64,000 bases of DNA from Achromobacter insolitus (GTDB lineage: Bacteria > Pseudomonadota > Gammaproteobacteria > Burkholderiales > Burkholderiaceae_B), in the NCBI RefSeq assembly GCF_002209555.1, contig NZ_NJIF01000009.1, positions 124,001-188,000 of the forward strand, in the 5' to 3' direction. Both the position numbers and the translations under genes were made by a program. The notes under the pieces are model-generated. The model was given only the letters and a program-made list of their open reading frames with translations. It was not told the DNA's origin and ran no database searches. This document shows, piece by piece, positions 11,350 to 19,623 of this stretch (positions within the stretch are counted from its first letter, which is position 1; every line of letters begins with the position of its first letter).

Positions 11350-11369
11350 CAATAGTGTCAACACTATTG
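11350..11369. promoter_or_regulatory. 20-bp palindromic operator, left site
   Basis: The site has two perfect 9-bp arms (CAATAGTGT and ACACTATTG) around a 2-base centre. Read on the minus strand the centre contains TTGACA, a consensus -35 for the aconitase operon; TAAGAT at 11332-11337 (minus) is a possible -10 with a long 19-base spacer. The core GTGTTGACA recurs twice near the divergent GntR gene, so this is very likely that regulator's site and would block the promoter. Confidence 0.75.
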
Positions 11370-11549
11370 CCAGGACCGCCAGAGGCTTCATATGGCAAGA
11401 ATACAGATTACCGCCACCGCATTGAAAGTGTAGATAGATGGGTGCGCCCTATAGCGCTAGGGAATACCCCGATAACCGTCTGTAAAATAGACAAAATATC
11501 CATGCAACTGCCCGCAGGCAGGCATCCGGACCCAAACAATGTCACCTTC

Positions 11550-11567
11550 AAAAGAGTTGACACTTTT
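11550..11567. promoter_or_regulatory. operator copy 2 over the gntR -35 box
   Basis: AAAAGAGT and ACACTTTT face each other across TG, one mismatch from a perfect palindrome and sharing the GTTGACAC core of the left site. TTGACA at 11557-11562 is a consensus -35 for the rightward operon. The best -10 is weak, GATAGG at 11579-11584 with a 16-base spacer, which would start the transcript within about 5 bases of the gntR ATG. Confidence 0.65.
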
Positions 11568-11585
11568 AAGATCCCTTTGATAGGC

Positions 11586-11597
11586 TGTCAACACTAT
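11586..11597. promoter_or_regulatory. operator copy 3 overlapping the gntR start codon
   Basis: TGTCAACACTAT is identical over 12 bases to part of the palindrome at 11350-11369 and runs into the ATG at 11596. It looks like a third, one-and-a-half-arm site. Repeats at a promoter and at the start codon are typical of autoregulation. Confidence 0.55.
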
Positions 11598-12318
11598 GAA
11601 CACCGCCACGACCTCCATCGCCACCAAGGAAGACGCCTCCGGCCCCCTGGCCGACGTGGTGTTCGACCAGGTGCTGGATGCGATCTACCAAGGCCGGCTG
11701 GCCCCAGGTAGCGTCATTAATGAAGTCGCGCTGGCACAAGAATTCGGCGTCAGCCGCGGCCCGGTGCGGGAGGCCGTGCGCCGCCTGCAGGGCATCCAGC
11801 TCATCACGCGCGAGCCCTACATCAAGGCGCGCGTGGTGACCCTCTCGGCGGAATCCGCGCTGGAACTCTTCCAGATGCGCATGGCGCTGGAAGGCGTCGC
11901 CTGCAATCTGGCCACCCGCCGCATGAGCGACGAGGAAATCGCGCAGTTGCTGGTCGAGCTGGAACAGGACCGCCAGCGCCGCCTGGACGCGTCCAATGGC
12001 GGCTCGCCCGCGCCGCGTGTCTTCGACTTCCACGAACGCATCGTGCGGGCCAGCGGCAACAACCGCATCATCAACGCCCTTTGCGGCGACCTCTATCACC
12101 TGCTGCGCGTCTATCGCCGGCACTCCGGCACCGTGCTGGAGCGCAAGGACGACGCCTACGCCGAGCACTGGCAGATCCTGCGCGCCATCCGCGCGCGCGA
12201 CGCCGAGCTGGCGGAATCGCTCATGCGCTCGCACATCGAACGCGCGGCGCAACATCTTTTTGATCATCTGGCGGAAGGGGCGTCCGGCATTGCCGGACAC
12301 CCAGTCTCGGCCGCCTAA
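11596..12318 (+). CDS. GntR-family (FCD) regulator of the aconitase/lyase divergon
   Basis: This 240-residue regulator has a winged helix at about residues 20-85 (AQEFGVSRGPVREAVRRL) and an FCD effector domain at about 95-225, including DFHERIVRASGNNRI and the helix with RSHIE. FCD domains bind small di- and tricarboxylates, often with a metal, which fits the tricarboxylate-type enzymes around it. It is transcribed divergently from the aconitase operon and starts the rightward operon. Repeats of one operator word lie at both promoters and at its own start. The next gene's ATG is 22 bases after its stop. Confidence 0.88.
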   Translation: MNTATTSIATKEDASGPLADVVFDQVLDAIYQGRLAPGSVINEVALAQEFGVSRGPVREAVRRLQGIQLITREPYIKARVVTLSAESALELFQMRMALEGVACNLATRRMSDEEIAQLLVELEQDRQRRLDASNGGSPAPRVFDFHERIVRASGNNRIINALCGDLYHLLRVYRRHSGTVLERKDDAYAEHWQILRAIRARDAELAESLMRSHIERAAQHLFDHLAEGASGIAGHPVSAA

Positions 12319-12339
12319 CGCCCTTTGGAGCAGTACGAC

Positions 12340-13236
12340 ATGAACAACCCGCGCCACCAGTTCCGGCATTTGCTGAAGAACGAACCCTTCATCGTCTCGC
12401 CCGGTGTGTACGATGGATACAGCATCCGCCTGGTCGAAGCCGCGGGTTTCAAAACCGCCTGCACCAGCGGCGCGGCCGTGTCGAACGCGCTGCTGGGCAT
12501 CGCCGACATCGGCGTGATGGGCCTGTCGGAGAACGTGACCCATTGCCGCCACCTGGCGCGTTCGGTCTCCATCCCGCTCACGGCCGATGCCGACACCGGC
12601 TACGGCAATCCCGTGAACGTCTATCACACGGTACAGATGTTCGAGGAAGCCGGCGTCGCCGGCATCAACCTCGAAGACCAGGTCAGCCCCAAACGCTGCG
12701 GCCACATGCCTGGCAAGGATGTGGTGAGCGAAGCTGAAATGGTCAAGAAGATCGAGGCCGCCTGCCTGGCGCGACGCGACGATGACTTCGTCATCATTGC
12801 CCGCACGGACTCGCTGGCCATCGAAGGCATCGAAGGAGCGGTCAAGCGCGCCCGCGCATACGCCCGGGCCGGCGCCGACATGCTGTTTCCCGACGCGGTC
12901 CGCACCGAGGACGACATCAAGCGCCTGGTCGACGCCGCCGGCATTCCCGTCAGCATCAACATGGGCTTCGGCATCCGCAACCGTCCGACCACGCCGCTGA
13001 TTCCGCTGCCGCGCCTGAAGGAAATCGGCGTCAAGCGTATCAGCCTGCCGCGCATGCTTCCCGCCGCCGCCATACATGGCATGCGCGAGGCGCTGCAGGT
13101 GATGCAGGGCGTGATCGCCAGTGGCGTGCCCGCGGACCGCCCCGACCTGCTGGTGGGCATCGAAGACATCATGCAATTGATGGGCTACGAGCAGATGCGC
13201 GCCATGGAAAAACGCCTGACGACCCTGGCCGACTGA
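12340..13236 (+). CDS. isocitrate lyase/PEP mutase-family C-C lyase
   Basis: This 298-residue protein is of the ICL/PEPM superfamily. I use ATG 12340, which has GGAG 9 bases upstream, rather than the in-frame TTG at 12325. Metal ligands Asp83 and Asp85 sit in DADTGYG. The mobile catalytic loop reads KRCGHMPG (residues 118-125) with the catalytic Cys120, which marks a lyase rather than a phosphonate mutase. Relatives are methylisocitrate lyase, 2,3-dimethylmalate lyase and oxaloacetate decarboxylase. Next to an aconitase-family hydratase it could cleave the hydrated product to pyruvate or glyoxylate plus another acid, as PrpB does after the methylcitrate hydratase. The substrate is not known. 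Confidence 0.85.
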   Translation: MNNPRHQFRHLLKNEPFIVSPGVYDGYSIRLVEAAGFKTACTSGAAVSNALLGIADIGVMGLSENVTHCRHLARSVSIPLTADADTGYGNPVNVYHTVQMFEEAGVAGINLEDQVSPKRCGHMPGKDVVSEAEMVKKIEAACLARRDDDFVIIARTDSLAIEGIEGAVKRARAYARAGADMLFPDAVRTEDDIKRLVDAAGIPVSINMGFGIRNRPTTPLIPLPRLKEIGVKRISLPRMLPAAAIHGMREALQVMQGVIASGVPADRPDLLVGIEDIMQLMGYEQMRAMEKRLTTLAD

Positions 13237-13246
13237 GCGTACTGTC

Positions 13247-13966
13247 ATGACTGAGCGGAATGCGCAGGCGCATTGCGTCCTGACAGGCTCGTCCTCGGGC
13301 ATCGGACTGGCGTTGGCGGAAAGCCTGCTGGCATCTGGCTGGCAGGTGACCGGCGTGGACATCGCTCCCGCCGCCATCCACGGACACGCGCAGTATCGCC
13401 ACCTCGATTGCGACCTGGCCGATGACCGCGCCTTGCATGACCTGGGCGCCCAGCTGCAAGACTGCGCCCCAACCGCGCTGGCGCATTGCGCCGGCGTGGT
13501 CCGCACCGGCGGCGCGCTGGACACACGCCCGGAAGACGCGGACCTTCTGTGGAAGCTTCATGGAGCCGCGCCGATGGCGCTTGCGCGCGTCTTGGCTCCC
13601 CAATTGCCCGACAGGCGCGGCCGCATCGTACTGGTGTCCAGCCGCGCCGTGCTGGGGCGCGCACACCGTCTCGCCTATGCCGCGACGAAATCGGCGCAGA
13701 TCGGGCTGGCGCGCAGCCTGGCGGCCGAGCTCATCGGCCGCGGCATTACCGTCAACGTGGTCGCGCCCGGCGCAGTCGATACGCCCATGCTGCACGATCC
13801 CAAGCGCGGCGCGCCGCCACGGGTGGACCTGCCGCTGGGGCGCCTGATCGACGCTCGCGAAGTCGCGGCAACCATCGCCTTCTTCCTCGGCGAGCAGGCC
13901 GGCGCCATCACCGGGCAGACACTTTACGTCTGTGGCGGCGCTTCGCTGGGAACGGTGCCGCTATGA
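13247..13966 (+). CDS. short-chain dehydrogenase/reductase, first of pair
   Basis: This 239-residue NAD(P)-dependent Rossmann enzyme has cofactor motif TGSSSGIG (residues 13-20) and catalytic Tyr144 and Lys148 in YAATK, with Ser in LVSSRA about 14 residues earlier. The segment after the core strand reads AHCAG rather than the usual NNAG. It starts 10 bases after the lyase gene and its stop overlaps the next SDR (ATGA), so both are in the operon. It probably oxidises a hydroxy acid or alcohol intermediate; the substrate cannot be read. Confidence 0.85.
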   Translation: MTERNAQAHCVLTGSSSGIGLALAESLLASGWQVTGVDIAPAAIHGHAQYRHLDCDLADDRALHDLGAQLQDCAPTALAHCAGVVRTGGALDTRPEDADLLWKLHGAAPMALARVLAPQLPDRRGRIVLVSSRAVLGRAHRLAYAATKSAQIGLARSLAAELIGRGITVNVVAPGAVDTPMLHDPKRGAPPRVDLPLGRLIDAREVAATIAFFLGEQAGAITGQTLYVCGGASLGTVPL

Positions 13967-14733
13967 CGACGGACATCACCGCATTGCACGGCAAGACAGT
14001 AATCGTGACCGGCGCCGCCGGCGGGCTAGGCCAGGCAATCGCGGCGCACTGCCTGCGCGCCGGCGCCCGCGTGGCCCTGCTGGACCGGGACCCGGCGCTG
14101 CTCGCGCAATGCGGCCAGACATTGGATCCGACGGGCGCCCGCGTATTGACGCTGGCTTGCGACGTGAGCAACCCGGACGACGCTCGCGACGCCATCGAAA
14201 AAACAGCAGCGCATTGGGGCTCCATGCACGCGCTGGTGAACAACGCCGCCGTCGCCACGCCGGGCAACAAAGTCGCGGACCTGACCCTGGAGCAGTGGCG
14301 CCAGGCCCTGGACGTGAACCTGACCGGCGCATGGCTGATGAGCAAATACGCCATCCCCCACATGACGCGCGCAGGTGGCGGCGTGGTGCTGAACATCGCG
14401 TCACAACTGGGCAGCGTGGCCGCGCCGGGCCGCGGCGCCTATGGCGCCAGCAAGGCTGGCCTGATTGCGCTGGCGCGTGCCATCGCAGTGGACCACGCGG
14501 CCGACGGCATCCGCGCCTTGAGCCTGTCTCCCGGCGCGGTACTGACAGGCAGGCTGGTCGCGCGCTACGGCAGCGCCCAGGCCGCGGCAGCCACACTGGC
14601 GCCCAAGTATCCGGCGGGGCGCCTGGGCACCGTCGACGAAATCGCGCAGACGGCAATTTTCCTGATCAGCGATGCCGCCTCGTTCATTACGGGCACGGAC
14701 ATACGCGCGGACGGCGGATACACCGCGCTGTAA
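13963..14733 (+). CDS. short-chain dehydrogenase/reductase, second of pair
   Basis: This 256-residue SDR starts at ATG 13963, overlapping the previous stop; the longer in-frame opening from 13486 is a shadow of the first SDR. It has TGAAGGLG (16-23), NNAAVA, catalytic Tyr160 and Lys164 in YGASK, and the terminal ADGGYTAL common to FabG-like enzymes. The two SDRs are clearly different proteins, so they probably act on different steps or enantiomers, not as a recent duplication. The next gene follows after 59 bases. Confidence 0.87.
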   Translation: MTTDITALHGKTVIVTGAAGGLGQAIAAHCLRAGARVALLDRDPALLAQCGQTLDPTGARVLTLACDVSNPDDARDAIEKTAAHWGSMHALVNNAAVATPGNKVADLTLEQWRQALDVNLTGAWLMSKYAIPHMTRAGGGVVLNIASQLGSVAAPGRGAYGASKAGLIALARAIAVDHAADGIRALSLSPGAVLTGRLVARYGSAQAAAATLAPKYPAGRLGTVDEIAQTAIFLISDAASFITGTDIRADGGYTAL

Positions 14734-14792
14734 AGCAGCGGCCACCGCTACCCACTTCACGCAAGGCTTACATCACACAAGGGGCTTGAACC

Positions 14793-15821
14793 ATGAAGTA
14801 CACGACTACCTCCGCAACACACGGGCGCCCCGCGCGACCCGCCATCCGCCGCACGCTGCTGGCGCTCGTCGCCGGCGCTGTCGGCCTGGCCGCCGCGCCA
14901 GCCTTTGCGCAAGGTGTGGACAATTTCCCCAACCGCGCCGTCACCATCGTCGTGCCCTTCCCTGCGGGCGGCGCCACTGACATCACCGCGCGCCTGGTCG
15001 CGGAAGGCCTCTCCAAGAAGTGGGGACAACCGGTAGTCGTCGAGAACAAGCCCGGCGCTGGCGGCAACGTCGGTTCGGAATACGTGGCGCGCGCCGCGCC
15101 GGACGGCTACACCCTGGTGCTGGGCGTGACGGGCTCGCACGGCATCAACACCTCGCTTTACAAGAACATGCGCTATGACCCCGTCAAGGATTTCGAGGCC
15201 ATCACGCAAGCCACGCTTTATCCGAATGCCATCATCGTCAACAACGACGTGCCGGCCAACAACCTGCAGGAGCTTATCGCCCTGCTGAAGAAGCCCGACG
15301 CCCATTACTCATATGGTTCGGACGGCAACGGCACGGCGTCGCACCTGGGCATGGAACTGATCAAGAACCAAGGCAAGTTCGAGATCTCGCACATTCCTTA
15401 CCGTGGCAGCTCGCCGATGGTGACCGACCTGCTGGGCGGCCAGATCCAGGTGGGCATCACTGGCCTGCCCGCTGTCCAGGCGTATGCCAAGAGCGGCAAA
15501 CTGAAGATCGTGGCGCTGACCACGGGCGAACGCTTTGCCAGCGCGCCCGACTATCCCACGGTGGCCGAGCAGGGCTTCCCTGGCTATGCCGCGCCGCCAT
15601 GGTCGGGCTTTTTCGCCCCTAAGGGCACGCCCAAGCCGCTGGTGGAGAAAATCTCGGCTGACATGCGCGACGTCATGGCCGATCCGAAGACGAAGGAAAA
15701 GCTCGCCGCCTCCGGCAGCGAGTTCACGCCTTCCACGCCTGAACAGTTCCAGGCCTTCGTGCAGCAGGAAATCGCGAAGTGGGCGCAGGCCGTCAAGATC
15801 TCCGGCGCGCGCATCGACTAA
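14793..15821 (+). CDS. Bug-family periplasmic solute-binding protein
   Basis: This 342-residue protein has a signal peptide (basic start, hydrophobic stretch, cleavage near AFAQ around residue 40). A TctC/Bug fold follows, with the hallmark VTIVVPFPAGGATD, the ENKPGAGGNVG loop, and GLP then PTVAEQGF toward the C-terminus. Bug proteins bind carboxylates in a Venus-flytrap pocket, often for tripartite tricarboxylate transporters. No TctA/TctB membrane partners are here. As the last gene of the divergon it probably binds the pathway's carboxylate, either for uptake or sensing. Confidence 0.88.
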   Translation: MKYTTTSATHGRPARPAIRRTLLALVAGAVGLAAAPAFAQGVDNFPNRAVTIVVPFPAGGATDITARLVAEGLSKKWGQPVVVENKPGAGGNVGSEYVARAAPDGYTLVLGVTGSHGINTSLYKNMRYDPVKDFEAITQATLYPNAIIVNNDVPANNLQELIALLKKPDAHYSYGSDGNGTASHLGMELIKNQGKFEISHIPYRGSSPMVTDLLGGQIQVGITGLPAVQAYAKSGKLKIVALTTGERFASAPDYPTVAEQGFPGYAAPPWSGFFAPKGTPKPLVEKISADMRDVMADPKTKEKLAASGSEFTPSTPEQFQAFVQQEIAKWAQAVKISGARID

Positions 15822-15837
15822 GCGTCAAATGCGACAA

Positions 15838-15863
15838 GCCGGCGCCGCGGCTGCGGCGCCGGC
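15838..15863. terminator. strong GC hairpin between convergent genes
   Basis: GCCGGCGCCGC pairs perfectly with GCGGCGCCGGC (11 bp) across a 4-base loop, between the Bug gene and the convergent receptor gene. There is no U-tract on either strand, so termination may be weak or Rho-assisted. Confidence 0.5.
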
Positions 15864-15873
15864 GCGCTGTCCC

Positions 15874-18129
15874 TCAGTTGTAGCGGAACGTGGCGGTCAG
15901 CATCGCCGAACGGCCAGGCGCCACGTAGCTGAACAAGCCCACATGCGACGCCTCGTAGATGGTTTCGTCGGTCAGGTTGTTCAGGTTCAGCTGCAGGCCG
16001 AAGTTCTTGTTGAACTGATAAGCCGCCATCGCGTCGTAGCGCCAATAGGACGGCAACTGGTAGACGTTGGCATCATCCACGTAGCGCTTGCCCGTGTAGG
16101 TGGCGCCCGCTCCCACCGTCAGTTCGGGCATGAACTTGTAGGTAGTCCACAGGCTGGCGCTCTGGCGCGCGATGAATTTCATCTGCTTGCCGCTGTAGTC
16201 GGTGCCGCCGCTCTGGTAGTTGGTGACCTTCGGATCCATGTAGCTGTACCCGCCCCACACCTGCCACTTGGGCGTGATGGATCCCGCCGCGCCCAGTTCA
16301 ATGCCGCGCACCCGGTTGCTGCCTGACAACGTCACGTCGCCCGTGATGGGATCGGAGCTGCGGGCGTCGGTCTTGCGGGTTTCGAATACGGCAGCCGTCA
16401 AGGACAGGCGCTCGTCAAACACGTCCCATTTGGTGCCGACTTCGATGCTGCGGCTCTTCTCGGGCGCCAATGCCGCGGTACCCGCGGTCAGGCGGCCGCC
16501 TGCCGCGCCATCCGCTCCGCCGGACTGGCCCGCCGTTTCGCCGGAGGGATTGGACGAAGTGCCGTAGGACACATAGATGCTGCCGTTGGGTGCGGGCTTA
16601 TAGACCAGGCCCAACTGGTAGTTCCACATATTGTCGGTGCGCTCGACATTGCCGCTGGTCACACGGTAGTTGTCATAGCGCAGGCCGGCATTGGCTTCCC
16701 ATTGCTCGCTGAACTTGACCGTGTCGAACACGTAAGCAGCGCGCGTGATGGTCTTGGCAGCGTCGTAACGCGGCCCCCAACTGAGGCTTCCGGTATGCGG
16801 TTGATGCGGGTTCGGGTTGTACAGATCGTCCAGCAGGGTCTTGTCGAAACCGCCCGCAGGCACGCCGTCGCGCTTGCTGATCGTCTCGGTGCTGAACTCC
16901 AGGCCGGCCACATAGCTGTGCCGCAGGCCGCCCGCAGTGAACTCGCCGAACATGTCGGTCTGATTGATGAAGGACCGATTGGTCTGGTTCAGGCTGCGCA
17001 GGGCCTTGCTCATTCGCACGCCCTCCGCCTCGTTCGAGCATGGCGCCACGCCGTAGGCGGGGTTGGGCCGGCCGCCCACGCGCGCCGCGCAATTGTCGAA
17101 GGACGGGCGTGTCATCACATATTCGTTGGTCGATTCGCTGTAGCGCGTGCCGTTACGCAGCTTCAACTTGTCGCTGAACTTGTGCTCGACCATCAAGGTG
17201 GTCATGTCGGCCTGGTTCTTGCGGTAGTCGCGTCCGATGAGGCCGTAGTAATTGTCGCGGTCCACCTTGGGCGGGGTGACGCGGCCAGGGCGCGATTCAT
17301 TCTTGAACGGAATGCCCAGGTCCGGCGTGTCGTCATTCTGCAGGTGGTAGTAGCTGAGGGTCACCTGCGTGGGCGTGCCCAGGCCCCAGGAGAACGAGGG
17401 TGCGACGCCCCAGCGGTCGGTTTCGACGTGATCGCGGCCCGGGATGTCGCCGCCCTGCTTCATGAAATTCAGGCGGAAGGCCGAACTTTCCCCCAAGGCC
17501 CAGTTGCCGTCGCCCGTCAGCCGCCAGTTGTCGTCGGTGCCCACACCGACCGTGCCTTCCGCGAAATTCTCGAGCTTGGGGCTCTTGCTGACCAGGTTGA
17601 TGCTGCCGCCGGTCGAACCGCGGCCTGAATAGGCGGAGCTCGGCCCCTTCAGGATTTCGACCGACTCCAGGTTGAAGGTTTCGTGCGAGAAGCGGCCCAG
17701 GTCGCGCATACCGTCGACCATCATGTCGGTGCTGGCCTCGTAGCCGCGCACGAATGGCCGGTCGCCAGTGGGTGTTCCGCCTTCGCCTGCGCCGAAAGTG
17801 ATGCCCGGCGCGGTGCGCAGCACGTCCATCAGTGACGTGGCCGCGCGATCGCGCATCAGTTGTTCCGTGATCACCGTGACCGAACGCGGCGTATCCAGCA
17901 GCGGCGCCGTCATTTTCGGGGAGGAAGCGATGTTGGCTTCGTAGCCATCGCTGACTGCCTGCCCCTGCACGTGGACGGGCGACAATTCGTGCACGGCGCC
18001 GGGCGCCAGGCTTCCTTGGGCCAGCGCCAGGCCCGGCGACACCAGTGCGCCGCATACCGCCGCATAAATGGACGCCGTAGTGTTGCCACCGGCCTTGGCA
18101 TAGGCCGTCGATCGATCTGCTTTGCTCAT
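15874..18129 (-). CDS. TonB-dependent siderophore receptor
   Basis: This 751-residue outer-membrane receptor has an N-terminal signal-like segment (about residues 15-40) with a TonB-box-like stretch near 50-60. A plug domain follows (about 70-190: DTPRSVTVITEQLM, then VDGMRDLGRF), then a 22-strand barrel ending in ATFRYN. It belongs to the ferric siderophore group (FhuA/FpvA-like); the ligand is unknown. It is monocistronic, convergent with the catabolic operon. An AT-rich upstream region with a candidate Fur box supports iron repression. No siderophore synthesis or FecI/FecR genes are near. Confidence 0.9.
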   Translation of the reverse strand: MSKADRSTAYAKAGGNTTASIYAAVCGALVSPGLALAQGSLAPGAVHELSPVHVQGQAVSDGYEANIASSPKMTAPLLDTPRSVTVITEQLMRDRAATSLMDVLRTAPGITFGAGEGGTPTGDRPFVRGYEASTDMMVDGMRDLGRFSHETFNLESVEILKGPSSAYSGRGSTGGSINLVSKSPKLENFAEGTVGVGTDDNWRLTGDGNWALGESSAFRLNFMKQGGDIPGRDHVETDRWGVAPSFSWGLGTPTQVTLSYYHLQNDDTPDLGIPFKNESRPGRVTPPKVDRDNYYGLIGRDYRKNQADMTTLMVEHKFSDKLKLRNGTRYSESTNEYVMTRPSFDNCAARVGGRPNPAYGVAPCSNEAEGVRMSKALRSLNQTNRSFINQTDMFGEFTAGGLRHSYVAGLEFSTETISKRDGVPAGGFDKTLLDDLYNPNPHQPHTGSLSWGPRYDAAKTITRAAYVFDTVKFSEQWEANAGLRYDNYRVTSGNVERTDNMWNYQLGLVYKPAPNGSIYVSYGTSSNPSGETAGQSGGADGAAGGRLTAGTAALAPEKSRSIEVGTKWDVFDERLSLTAAVFETRKTDARSSDPITGDVTLSGSNRVRGIELGAAGSITPKWQVWGGYSYMDPKVTNYQSGGTDYSGKQMKFIARQSASLWTTYKFMPELTVGAGATYTGKRYVDDANVYQLPSYWRYDAMAAYQFNKNFGLQLNLNNLTDETIYEASHVGLFSYVAPGRSAMLTATFRYN

Positions 18130-18195
18130 TGGACTCTTTCAGAAACCGCCCCGCGGCGGGTGCGCTATCAGCGCGATCTTTGGTTTTTTAAGAGC

Positions 18196-18214
18196 GCCAA
18201 TGATATGTATTCTT
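18196..18214. promoter_or_regulatory. candidate Fur box of the receptor gene
   Basis: This 19-base stretch matches the Fur consensus at 12 of 19 positions, with AATGATA and ATT blocks intact. It lies 67-85 bases upstream of the receptor ATG in the most AT-rich patch of the region. It is a plausible but unproven site. Confidence 0.45.
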
Positions 18215-18377
18215 ATTTTTACATTCAACAAATAGTCAGCTTTTATTCAGAAAACTGTCAATTTTGAGGGGTCTCACAGCCCATAATGGGGAAAAATGCG
18301 GCGCAATAACAACAGCCGGACGCATCAACGTGCTCATAGCATGCGCACATCAACGCGCATCCGCCGGCTTCTAACGA

Positions 18378-18427
18378 GAAAAAGCCCCTTTTCCACCAGA
18401 GGCCGCATCCTCGGGAGAAAAGGGGCT
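18378..18427 (-). terminator. intrinsic terminator of the small exported-protein gene
   Basis: AGCCCCTTTTC (18383-18393) pairs with GAAAAGGGGCT (18417-18427), an 11-bp stem. On the minus strand it is followed by TTTTT. It lies 44 bases after the stop at 18471. The rest of the 341-base gap up to the receptor start holds only the Fur box and AT-rich promoter DNA. Confidence 0.7.
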
Positions 18428-18470
18428 GGCGGGCCCGCCATCGGTCAGCCGGCGTCAGCGCTGCACCGCC

Positions 18471-18920
18471 TTACAGCGAATACCGGTACTCGCAGTTCAG
18501 CGTGGCTTTGAGCGGCGTGGTGGCCTGCACGCCCGATACGCTCTGCGGGCGCGGAGCCGTCAGCTTGGCTTGGAACTTGCCCGCGGCATCGCCGTTCTCG
18601 CTCTTCTTTACCGCGACGCTGGACGGCAACGCATACAGCGTCAATGGCTGTGCCTGCGTTGCCACTACCAGTGTGAACACTGACTGCGGAAAATCCGTCA
18701 CCACATAGCTGGCATTCGCGTCCGAATTGAATGCCAGGCCGCCGTCGGCGTAACGCAGCTTAAGCGTCAGCTCTTCCGAAGACGGCGACGGGATCACGCC
18801 TTCCAGCGCCACCTTGCCGCTTTCCGACACGCAATTCAGTTCCGCCGGCGCCGAACCCGCATGTGCGACGCCGGCCAGCAGCAGACCAGACAAAAGCCAG
18901 ATACCCCGTACGACTGCCAT
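18471..18920 (-). CDS. small exported protein of unknown function
   Basis: I start this 149-residue protein at 18920, where AAGGAGAG sits 4 bases upstream; the longer in-frame opening lacks such a site. Residues 1-22 form a clean signal peptide ending AHAG. The mature part is predicted from composition to be beta-rich. It has just two cysteines, one near its start (LNCVSE) and one near the end (LNCEYRY), well placed for a disulphide tying the ends together. I do not recognise the family. It is divergent from the gene at 19229 and has its own terminator. Confidence 0.7.
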   Translation of the reverse strand: MAVVRGIWLLSGLLLAGVAHAGSAPAELNCVSESGKVALEGVIPSPSSEELTLKLRYADGGLAFNSDANASYVVTDFPQSVFTLVVATQAQPLTLYALPSSVAVKKSENGDAAGKFQAKLTAPRPQSVSGVQATTPLKATLNCEYRYSL

Positions 18921-19131
18921 AAGACTCTCCTTGGTAAACATCAGCCTTGCTCTTGGGCCGAGGCGCAAATCGGAGCGCGCTCCCATCCGCGTGCTCGGGC
19001 ACGCCTGCGTCCAGCGGTGCCTCGCCGGCGCTGCGACGGATTTGCCGGGCCGGATTTCGCGCCGCGAAGCATAGCGCTCATTGCCGACGCGCGCTTGCCC
19101 CGTCTGCCACGACGCCCGCGGCGCCCTCTCT

Positions 19132-19151
19132 CGCAAGGCCATGGCCTTGCG
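19132..19151. promoter_or_regulatory. perfect 20-bp palindrome in a divergent intergenic region
   Basis: CGCAAGGCC and GGCCTTGCG flank AT, with no mismatch. It lies in the 308-base gap between two divergent exported-protein genes, about 80 bases upstream of the rightward start, and is followed by a possible -10 (TAGGAT at 19162-19167). It could be an operator or a stem-loop in the leftward direction. Nothing else in the gap stands out. Confidence 0.4.
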
Positions 19152-19228
19152 CGACATAGGCTAGGATGGAGGAGTCGTCCGGACGCTGCTTGGAGCAGGG
19201 CCCGGGCTTGCGCCAGAAGGAGTCTGCC

Positions 19229-19618
19229 ATGCCCTCAATGAGACAACTCGCCCGCGCCGCGGCCCTTGCCATGCTGCTGCCCTGCGCGGCATACGCCGAA
19301 ACCGTCGTGCTGCACGTCGAGCGGGCCACCGCCGGCGTCGATCCGCACACTTCCGCCAGGATGGTGGACGTCGAACTGAAGCCGGAAAGCCGCCAGGCCC
19401 TGGCCGATTTCACTCGCGATCGCGTCGGTAAACGCATCCAGCTGCGTTCGGCTGGCGTGCTGCTGTCATCCGCCACGCTCCAAAGCCCGCTCGAAGGCGA
19501 CAGCTTCCGCATCACCGCGGGCGAACATGGCTTTGGCGGGAAATCCGCCGAGGAAATCGCCCAGGGCATCATGAAAAGCGGCGGTCTGACGGTGGACGAC
19601 GAAAACACCGCCAAGTAG
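19229..19618 (+). CDS. exported free-standing SecD P1-head-like protein
   Basis: This 129-residue protein starts at ATG 19229, preceded by AGAAGGAG. A signal peptide covers about residues 1-25 (cleavage near AYAE). The mature domain, from VDVELKPESRQALADFT through GKRIQL, the LLSSATLQSPL segment and the EEIAQGIMKSGG helix, follows the order of the periplasmic P1 head of SecD. It has no membrane segments and no SecD/SecF neighbours. A lipoprotein of the same type is at 36424-36987. The function of such orphan heads is not known to me. Its stop is 5 bases from the convergent kinase gene. Confidence 0.72.
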   Translation: MPSMRQLARAAALAMLLPCAAYAETVVLHVERATAGVDPHTSARMVDVELKPESRQALADFTRDRVGKRIQLRSAGVLLSSATLQSPLEGDSFRITAGEHGFGGKSAEEIAQGIMKSGGLTVDDENTAK

Positions 19619-19623
19619 CTGCC

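Noticed and set aside
15535-16326. A frame spanning the end of the Bug gene and the start of the receptor region
   Set aside because: It shadows two well-supported convergent genes and crosses the hairpin between them.
18196-18260. A second Fur-like site in the A/T-rich tail upstream of the receptor
   Set aside because: The match falls below half of the consensus positions and could be chance in AT-rich DNA.
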